DNA of 11,153 bases from NCBI GenBank assembly GCA_013153335.1, contig JAADEP010000087.1:1-11153 (forward strand), read 5' to 3'. This document shows positions 6,426 to 11,153 of this stretch, piece by piece. The notes below the pieces were generated by a model that was not told where the DNA came from, did not search any database, and saw only the letters and a list, made by a program, of their open reading frames with translations. Position 1 is the stretch's first letter. The number at the start of each line of letters is the position of its first letter. Source of the DNA: Chloroflexota bacterium. GTDB lineage: Bacteria > Chloroflexota > Anaerolineae > Anaerolineales > DRMV01. Position numbers and translations under genes: made by a program.

Positions 6426-7586
6426 TTAGAGTGGTTGGAGGACTTGATCCTTACGCAGTTGCTTGAAGAGCATAATGCTGGGACCTTTAGGTTTTGATTC
6501 TTGCGCGGCCTCAAACCAGGCACGGCTCGCCTGGGCCAAGGTTTCGGGGTCTTTAGGCTCAAAGCCTAACGCTTTCCAGACCGGCTGGGTTACGCGATAG
6601 AAGGCAGGATGGACAAAGACCAAGGCAGCTTCGCTCTGCAGTTCGCGCGAGCGTTCGATAATCTCGTCCATGGCCGCGCGCAACGCGGGCTCCAAATGCT
6701 GGCCCGGCAGGATGTACACTTCATTAATTCGGGTGACCAAGTTCTCCACTTGCCAGCCGATCAGGCCAACCAATTCATTTTCGCGACGGACGAGCAAATA
6801 GGCCCGATCGCCAAAACGAGCGATAACGTCGGCCCGACTGGGTTTGAAGCGCCCGCGCGTCACCCGCGCGATGAAAGCCGCGATCTCTTCCGCGTGCCTT
6901 GGAGTCGCGGGCTCGACGCGCACCTCGGTCGGGGGCGCTGCGACAGCGGCCGCTTGCGGAGCGGGCTTTTCAGGCTCGCGGCGCACCGCCGGGATGCGGG
7001 ACCACGCGCGCATGACCTGGCGCCAGGTGTATTCGAACGAGCGGCTGTTGTCGATGACCACGTCCGCGCGCGCTTTCTTGGCTTCTTGCGATCCCTGCGC
7101 TTGCATGCGTTGACGAGCTTCCTCGGGGCTCAACCCGCGCTTGAGCAGGCGCTCATACTGCACCTCAGGCGGCGCGTCGACCACCCAAATCGCGTCGCAC
7201 CACTTGTGCAAGTCGGTCTCGAGCAGCTTGATGGCCTCAATGACCACAACTTTATGCGGCGCCCGCTGGATGAGGTGCTTGACCGCCTGCAGCACCAACG
7301 GATGCACAATGGCTTCCAACTGACGCATGGCTTCGGGCGCGCAGAACGCCAGCTTGCCCAACTTGCGGCGGTCAATTTCGCCATCAGGGCCCACAATCCA
7401 ACGCCCGAACGTTTCTATGACCTTGATGTAGCCTGGCGCGCCACGAGCGATCGCCCGATGGGCCAGACGGTCCGCGTCAATGCCATAGGCCCCCAAATGT
7501 TCCAGCATTTTCCGAACCACGCTCTTGCCCGTGGCGATGTTACCCGTAAGGCCAATGACATACTTGTCGGGGAAGACGTCGGACAT
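6426..7586 (-). CDS. coaE: Dephospho-CoA kinase fused to a C-terminal GNAT-like domain
   Basis: Residues 1-200 are a complete CoaE, which phosphorylates dephospho-CoA to CoA in the last step of CoA synthesis. The P-loop GLTGNIATGKS is at 12-22. DAD is at 37-39, DRRKLGKLAF at 72-81, LEAIVHPLV at 90-98, and the closing ADVVIDN at 174-180. An Ala/Pro-rich linker (about 205-222) joins a second domain, 223-386. That domain has GNAT-like spacing: VRVEPATPRHAEEIAAFI at its start, YLLVRRENELVGLIGW in the middle and WKALGFEPK near the end. The acetyl-CoA pyrophosphate-binding loop (Q/R-x-x-G-x-G/A) is not evident after INEVYILP, so acetyltransferase activity is doubtful. Ordinary CoaE is about 200 residues. 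The ATG has AAGGGAG 4 nt upstream. It appears to head the operon running to the E1 gene. Confidence 0.92.
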   Translation of the reverse strand: MSDVFPDKYVIGLTGNIATGKSVVRKMLEHLGAYGIDADRLAHRAIARGAPGYIKVIETFGRWIVGPDGEIDRRKLGKLAFCAPEAMRQLEAIVHPLVLQAVKHLIQRAPHKVVVIEAIKLLETDLHKWCDAIWVVDAPPEVQYERLLKRGLSPEEARQRMQAQGSQEAKKARADVVIDNSRSFEYTWRQVMRAWSRIPAVRREPEKPAPQAAAVAAPPTEVRVEPATPRHAEEIAAFIARVTRGRFKPSRADVIARFGDRAYLLVRRENELVGLIGWQVENLVTRINEVYILPGQHLEPALRAAMDEIIERSRELQSEAALVFVHPAFYRVTQPVWKALGFEPKDPETLAQASRAWFEAAQESKPKGPSIMLFKQLRKDQVLQPL

Positions 7587-7620
7587 GGTTCTCCCTTACC
7601 GGCGGTGGACTCTATGCAAT

Positions 7621-7648
7621 GTTATCACAACTCTTGCGATTCTTCCAA
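7621..7648 (-). promoter_or_regulatory. Possible promoter for the coaE-cdaA-cdaR-sortase-E1 unit
   Basis: On the minus strand TTGGAA (7643-7648) and GATAAC (7621-7626) are separated by 16 bp; each matches consensus at 4 of 6 bases. A TG just before the -10 (TGTGATAAC) would strengthen it. Transcription would start near 7614, about 27 nt before the coaE ATG. It is back-to-back with the rpsO promoter, 17 bp between the two -35 boxes. Confidence 0.45.
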
Positions 7649-7665
7649 GACCGGGGCGCGAAACA

Positions 7666-7694
7666 TTGGGAGCGTAAAGATTTTTTGGTATAAT
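7666..7694 (+). promoter_or_regulatory. Promoter of rpsO with extended -10
   Basis: TTGGGA (7666-7671), a 17 bp spacer and a perfect TATAAT (7689-7694). TG at 7686-7687 makes TGGTATAAT, an extended -10. The start would be near 7701, giving a leader of about 105 nt before rpsO. Confidence 0.75.
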
Positions 7695-7719
7695 CGGGCT
7701 GGCTTGCCCGGCGGAGGGT

Positions 7720-7782
7720 GGCCCCAGAGGTTCTTCTGGTGGCCCCTGGCAGCCTGGTCAGGGGCGGCTCTCCGCTCGGAGA
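7720..7782 (+). promoter_or_regulatory. Folded 5' leader of rpsO, candidate S15-responsive element
   Basis: Three hairpins can form in the rpsO leader. The first pairs GGCC+CCAGA (7720-7728) with TCTGG (7735-7739) and GGCC (7741-7744), with one bulged T at 7740. The second pairs GCCCCTG (7742-7748) with CAGGGGC (7759-7765). The third pairs TCTCC (7769-7773) with GGAGA (7778-7782). The first two compete for 7742-7744. In several phyla S15 binds its own mRNA leader and blocks translation; the folds here suggest something similar, but do not match a leader class that I can name. Confidence 0.4.
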
Positions 7783-7805
7783 CTTGGGAAAAGGAGCATC
7801 ATCCC

Positions 7806-8081
7806 ATGGCCATTGACAAGGAGATCAAGGAACAAATCATCCGCGCCTTTCAACGAGACCCGAACGATACGGGCTCGCCCGAGGTGCAAATCGCGCTGTT
7901 GACGTACCGCATCCAACGGCTGACCGAGCACCTCAAGCAACACAAGGACGACGAAGCGTCCCGGCGGGGTTTGTTCAAGATGGTCGGCAAACGCCGCCGC
8001 TTGTTGCGTTACCTGCGGGATAAGGATTACTCGCGGTACGTCTACGTGACGGATAAGTTGGGGATCCGCCGCAAGTTCTAA
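7806..8081 (+). CDS. rpsO: Small ribosomal subunit protein S15
   Basis: This 91-residue protein is the normal S15 length. S15 binds the 16S rRNA three-way junction early in 30S assembly. Family hallmarks are all present: DTGSPEVQIALLTYRIQRLTEHLK, HKDDEASRRGLFKMVGKRRRLLRYL, and the C-terminal YVYVTDKLGIRRKF. The ATG at 7806 is preceded by AAGGAG at 7791-7796, 9 nt upstream. The frame is open far upstream, but the promoter and ribosome site place the true start here. It is the first gene of the plus-strand pair with pnp and has its own promoter and terminator. Confidence 0.98.
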   Translation: MAIDKEIKEQIIRAFQRDPNDTGSPEVQIALLTYRIQRLTEHLKQHKDDEASRRGLFKMVGKRRRLLRYLRDKDYSRYVYVTDKLGIRRKF

Positions 8082-8155
8082 AGCGGCGCCCCAGATGGAG
8101 GTCCGCGTTCGACGGACAGGGTGAAACGCAACCTGCTGTTCGGTTTCAGGCCATG

Positions 8156-8186
8156 AGCCGGCGCGCCGAAGGTGTGTCGGCTTTTT
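8156..8186 (+). terminator. Intrinsic terminator after rpsO
   Basis: A 12 bp RNA stem (8156-8167 with 8171-8182, including three G-U pairs) closes on the triloop GAA and is followed by five Ts (8182-8186). It lies 75 nt after the rpsO stop and 121 nt before pnp, so pnp transcription from the rpsO promoter should be attenuated here. Confidence 0.85.
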
Positions 8187-8218
8187 GGTGTTTAGGCCAA
8201 GACCCGCGGAGGTTGGGA

Positions 8219-8280
8219 ATTGGCGAATGGCGCGCGCGGCGCGGCACTCGCCAGTCCCTGACCGAAGCGGGCTCTTGGTC
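8219..8280 (+). promoter_or_regulatory. Paired hairpins in the pnp leader
   Basis: After the rpsO terminator the pnp leader can form two stems. ATTGGCGA (8219-8226) pairs with TCGCCAGT (8248-8255) around a GC-only inner stretch. GACC-G-AAG (8260-8267) pairs with CTTGGTC (8274-8280) with one bulged G. In Escherichia coli a stem upstream of pnp is cut by RNase III and PNPase then represses its own mRNA; whether this happens here is inference. I found no convincing promoter between 8187 and 8295. Confidence 0.4.
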
Positions 8281-8294
8281 GAACCCTTATCTGT

Positions 8295-8300
8295 AGGAGG
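8295..8300 (+). promoter_or_regulatory. Ribosome binding site of pnp
   Basis: A perfect AGGAGG, 7 nt before the ATG at 8308, fixes the pnp start; the open frame continues upstream to 8185 without such a site. Confidence 0.85.
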
Positions 8301-8307
8301 TTCGGCT

Positions 8308-10674
8308 ATGACGTTCATCGCGTCCCCAAATCATCCCCCAATACATCACTTTGAGACAGAGATTGCGGGGAAGAAGATCATCATCGAAACCGGCCATCTG
8401 GCCTTTCAGGCCAACGCGGCCGTGACGGTGCGCATGGGCGATACCATGGTCTTCGCGGCCGTGACCATGAGCGACAAGCCCAAAGAAGACGTGGATTTCT
8501 TCCCGCTGCGCGTGGATTACGAAGAACGCCTCTACGCGGGCGGCCGCATCCCGGGCTCTTTCTTCCGCCGAGAAGGTCGACCAACCGAAGAAGCCATCCT
8601 CACAGCCCGCTTGGTCGACCGGCCTATTCGGCCCCTGTTCCCCAAGGACTTGCGGAACGAGGTGCAGGTCATTCTCTATTCCTGGTCTGTGGACGAAGAG
8701 CATCCTTTGGATATCCTCGCGGTCAACGCCGCGTCCGCAGCCCTGGCCATTTCGGACGTGCCCTGGAACGGCCCTATCGGAGCCGTGCGCATCGGGCGCA
8801 TCAACGGCGAATTCGTGGTCAATCCGACCTTTAGCGAGATGGAGCAGTCGGATCTGGACCTGCGCATTGCGGGCACGCGCGACGCCATCATCATGGTTGA
8901 AGCTGGGGCGAAGGAAGTGCCCGAAGACGTGATGGTCGAAGCTCTGGAGTTCGGGCACAAAGCTTTGCAGCCCATGATCGACCTGCAAGAAGAAATGGTC
9001 CGCCAGATCGGCAAGGCCAAGGCCGAATATGAACCCTTCATCGTGCCCGAAGAGCTCAAAGAGCAGGTCTACGAGGCCGTGGCCGACCGCATTATTCAGG
9101 AAGTGCTCGTACCGACGCTGAACAAGAAGGCCCGCAACCGGGCCATCAACGCGCTTCGGGACGAAGTGATTGAGCGGTTCACGACACCGCCCGAAGATGA
9201 GCCCGATGCCGAGGTCCCCACGCCCATCCAGGTCAAGGTCGCGTTCGAAGAGGCGCTCAAGAAGGTCATGCGGCAACGCATCCTCGAGACGGGCATCCGG
9301 GCGGATGGCCGTACGCCGACCGAAGTGCGCCCCATTTGGGTGGCCATCGACATCAGCCCGCGCGCACATGGTTCGGGCCTGTTCACCCGCGGCGAAACCC
9401 AGGTGCTCACTCTATGCACCCTGGGCACCCCGCGCGAAGCCCAAGAGCTGGATGGCCTCACGCCGGTCGAATCCAAACGCTATATGCACCACTACAACTT
9501 CCCGCCCTTCTCGACCGGCGAGGTCAAGCCCTTGCGGGGCGCATCCCGGCGTGAGATCGGCCACGGCGCGCTGGCCGAACGCGCGCTGTTGCCCGTGATT
9601 CCCCCGGAAGAAGAGTTCCCCTACACCCTGCGGCTGGTCTCCGAAGTCCTGTCGTCCAACGGCTCCACGTCCATGGCCTCCGTGTGCGGCTCCACCCTCG
9701 CCCTGATGGATACGGGCGTTCCGATCAAAGCTCCGGTGGGCGGCGTCGCTATGGGCCTCATCAAAGAAGGGGACCAGTTCGTGATTCTGACCGACATTCT
9801 GGGGCTTGAAGACATGCTGGGCGACATGGACTTCAAGGTCGCGGGCACCAAGGAAGGCATCACGGCGCTGCAGATGGACATCAAGATCGCGGGCCTGACC
9901 AAAGAGATCATGGCCAGGGCCCTGAACCAGGCTCGAGACGCCCGACTGCACATTCTGCAAAAAATGCTCGAGGTCATCCCCGAGCCGCGCAAAGAGCTCA
10001 AACCGCACGTCCCGCGCATGATCACGATCCAAATCCCGGTCGAGCGCATCGGGGCGGTTATCGGCCCGGGCGGGCGCATCATCCGCGCGCTGCAAGACGA
10101 GACCGACACCAAGATCGACATCATGGAAGACGGCCGCGTCTTCATTGCGTCCACCGACCGCGCGGGCGCGCAAGAAGCCTTGCGGCGCATCGAAGCCCTG
10201 ACCGAAATCCCCCAAGAAGGGCGTATCTACACAGGCCGGGTTGTGCGCATCACCGACTTCGGTGCGATTGTAGAAATCCTGCCCGGCACGACGGGACTGC
10301 TGCACATCTCCCAGCTCGCGGCCGAGCGGGTCAACAAAGTTGAAGACGTGGTCAAGATCGGCGACCAAGTGGAAGTCATGGTCACGGACATCGACGACAA
10401 CACGGGCAAAATCCGACTCTCGCGGCAAGCCGTACTCGAGGGCTGGAGCCTGGAAGAAGCCCGGGCACGCGACCGAGGCATCCAACCGCGACCGGGCGAA
10501 GAAAAACTCCCGCCGCCTCGCCGCCGAGACTCGGGCCGAGGTGGGCGCTCAGGGCCGCGCGGCAATCGCCGAGGCGGTGGACGAAGCGCGGGCCCGCGTC
10601 GAGGCACCGGCCCGCGGGGGCGCACCAGCGGCCGACCTCGCGAGCCCGGGAGCGAACCCCCAGCCCAAAGCTGA
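8308..10674 (+). CDS. pnp: Polynucleotide phosphorylase with Arg/Gly-rich C-terminal tail
   Basis: This 788-residue enzyme degrades RNA 3' to 5' with phosphate, releasing nucleoside diphosphates, often within a degradosome. Domains in order are: RNase PH 1 (about 10-145) with FFRREGRP at 85-92; an all-helical linker; and RNase PH 2 (about 328-550), which starts near RADGR and holds the metal site D502, D508 and K510 in EDMLGDMDFKVAGT. A KH domain follows with GPGG at 586-589 (IGAVIGPGGR), then an S1 domain at about 640-708 (YTGRVVRITDFGAIVEILPG, LLHISQL). Residues 735-788 form a basic Arg/Gly-rich tail beyond S1, making the protein longer than the usual 700 or so. All catalytic residues are present. 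It follows rpsO by 226 bp and ends 24 bp before an intrinsic terminator. Confidence 0.98.
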   Translation: MTFIASPNHPPIHHFETEIAGKKIIIETGHLAFQANAAVTVRMGDTMVFAAVTMSDKPKEDVDFFPLRVDYEERLYAGGRIPGSFFRREGRPTEEAILTARLVDRPIRPLFPKDLRNEVQVILYSWSVDEEHPLDILAVNAASAALAISDVPWNGPIGAVRIGRINGEFVVNPTFSEMEQSDLDLRIAGTRDAIIMVEAGAKEVPEDVMVEALEFGHKALQPMIDLQEEMVRQIGKAKAEYEPFIVPEELKEQVYEAVADRIIQEVLVPTLNKKARNRAINALRDEVIERFTTPPEDEPDAEVPTPIQVKVAFEEALKKVMRQRILETGIRADGRTPTEVRPIWVAIDISPRAHGSGLFTRGETQVLTLCTLGTPREAQELDGLTPVESKRYMHHYNFPPFSTGEVKPLRGASRREIGHGALAERALLPVIPPEEEFPYTLRLVSEVLSSNGSTSMASVCGSTLALMDTGVPIKAPVGGVAMGLIKEGDQFVILTDILGLEDMLGDMDFKVAGTKEGITALQMDIKIAGLTKEIMARALNQARDARLHILQKMLEVIPEPRKELKPHVPRMITIQIPVERIGAVIGPGGRIIRALQDETDTKIDIMEDGRVFIASTDRAGAQEALRRIEALTEIPQEGRIYTGRVVRITDFGAIVEILPGTTGLLHISQLAAERVNKVEDVVKIGDQVEVMVTDIDDNTGKIRLSRQAVLEGWSLEEARARDRGIQPRPGEEKLPPPRRRDSGRGGRSGPRGNRRGGGRSAGPRRGTGPRGRTSGRPREPGSEPPAQS

Positions 10675-10698
10675 CAGAACGACCGGTTGCGCAACCCA

Positions 10699-10736
10699 AC
10701 GCCGGGCTTTCGGTCCATGAAGGCCCGGCGTTTTTT
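10699..10736 (+). terminator. Intrinsic terminator after pnp
   Basis: ACGCCGGGC (10699-10707) pairs with GCCCGGCGT (10723-10731), and the pairing can extend three more pairs inward to a 9 nt loop. It runs into six Ts (10731-10736). The opposite strand has no T-run after the stem, so it acts mainly in the plus direction, 24 nt after the pnp stop. Confidence 0.92.
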
Positions 10737-10769
10737 CGCGATGGCAAGCACCCCTGAACACCAAGGTTT

Positions 10770-11153
10770 CTAGCTCGCGCTCAACACCTGCCCGCGGATG
10801 CATGTGCTGCTGGCTGGGTCGTTTGCGCAGGTTGTGAAGTCGTACGTGCCATAGTTGCGTACCAAGCCCCCGTTGCTGTCGTAGCCATGGGTGTGTATCC
10901 AGCGCAGGCGGGTGGCGTTGGCTGGGTCTGCTACGCCTGCTTGGGGCAAGACCAGGCTCGCACCGCCGGGGAGGATGTCGTCCAAGCGAATTTGCCAGGT
11001 GGCCGGGTCAAAGCTCGCATTGCCGTTGGGGTCGCTTATGGAAAAACGCAGGCGAACCGGGTTGTGGTCGCTGTGGGTGTAGCCCGTGATGCCAAAGCGC
11101 TGCTCCAGGGGTTTGAGCGTGCGCGTGGGCTGGTCGGGATTGTCAACCTGCGC
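10770..11153 (-). CDS. C-terminal part of an unrecognised, probably exported protein (cut by window edge)
   Basis: The minus-strand frame is open from the window edge for 127 codons to TAG at 10770-10772; its beginning lies outside. I do not recognise the family. Readable parts include RFGITGYTHSDHNPVRLRF, PATWQIRLDDILPGG, TRLRWIHTHGYDSNGG and VRNYGTYDFTTC. It is rich in Asn, Asp, Thr and Ser with alternating strand-like segments and two Cys near the end (FTTC and STCIRG), which fits a folded exported domain. SDHNPV (11055-11072) resembles the closing catalytic motif of the endonuclease/exonuclease/phosphatase family, but this is a short match followed by about 85 more residues of another kind. 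It converges with pnp. Confidence 0.6.
   Translation of the reverse strand, partial: AQVDNPDQPTRTLKPLEQRFGITGYTHSDHNPVRLRFSISDPNGNASFDPATWQIRLDDILPGGASLVLPQAGVADPANATRLRWIHTHGYDSNGGLVRNYGTYDFTTCANDPASSTCIRGQVLSAS

Noticed and set aside
6609..7805. Very long plus-strand extension upstream of rpsO
   Set aside because: The frame is open back to 6609, but this part is antisense to coaE and crosses the rpsO promoter. The S15 start at 7806 has a ribosome site and the standard N-terminus.
8187..8295. Promoter for pnp after the rpsO terminator
   Set aside because: No pair of -35 and -10 boxes at 15-19 bp spacing with reasonable matches could be found; candidates such as TTGGTC or TTATCT lack partners.
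8287..10485. Two long minus-strand open frames (about 360 residues each) opposite pnp
   Set aside because: They lie entirely antisense to a well-supported pnp gene, have low-complexity Asp/Gly/Phe/Val-rich translations and no family signal or ribosome site; they come from GC-rich codon bias.
10737..10769. Terminator for the minus-strand gene ending at 10770
   Set aside because: The pnp terminator stem lies just beyond, but on the minus strand it is not followed by a T-run, and no other hairpin with a T-run is visible.

Overview
This is an 11.2 kb stretch of GC-rich bacterial chromosome with densely packed housekeeping genes. There is no sign of a prophage, insertion sequence, CRISPR array or tRNA. 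The gene set is a fused alpha/beta 2-oxoacid dehydrogenase E1, a nuoABC complex I operon, a CdaA/CdaR c-di-AMP module, a sortase behind a long cytoplasmic leader, and Thr/Pro-rich low-complexity segments. Together these suggest a member of the Chloroflexota (Anaerolineae-like). That placement is an inference from gene content and style, not from a phylogenetic marker comparison.

Layout, left to right. Positions 1-1063 (minus strand) hold the start of a nuo operon, nuoA-nuoB-nuoC, with nuoC cut by the window edge. It is driven by a near-consensus promoter at 1116-1145. Positions 1217-7586 (minus strand, read right to left) look like one transcription unit. It contains a dephospho-CoA kinase fused to a GNAT-like domain, cdaA (diadenylate cyclase), cdaR (YbbR-domain regulator), a sortase, and a single-chain E1 alpha/beta 2-oxoacid dehydrogenase. 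Gaps between these genes are 15, 2, 22 and 82 bp. A compact divergent promoter region at 7587-7805 separates this unit from the plus-strand genes. Positions 7806-10674 (plus strand) are rpsO (ribosomal protein S15) then pnp (polynucleotide phosphorylase), with a clear intrinsic terminator between them and another after pnp. Positions 10770-11153 (minus strand) hold the C-terminal end of an unrecognised, probably exported protein convergent with pnp.

The nuo genes build the electron-entry arm of respiratory complex I. E1 feeds acyl-CoA and NADH production, and CoaE makes the CoA that E1 complexes use. CdaA and CdaR make and control c-di-AMP. The rpsO-pnp pair is a widespread arrangement; here both genes have leaders able to fold, which fits the known post-transcriptional autoregulation of S15 and PNPase in other bacteria. 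No clearly new system is present. The points most worth a second look are the CoaE-GNAT fusion heading a c-di-AMP/sortase/E1 gene string, the changed GTRHR motif in CdaA, the alternative hairpins in the rpsO leader, and the structured pnp leader downstream of a terminator.
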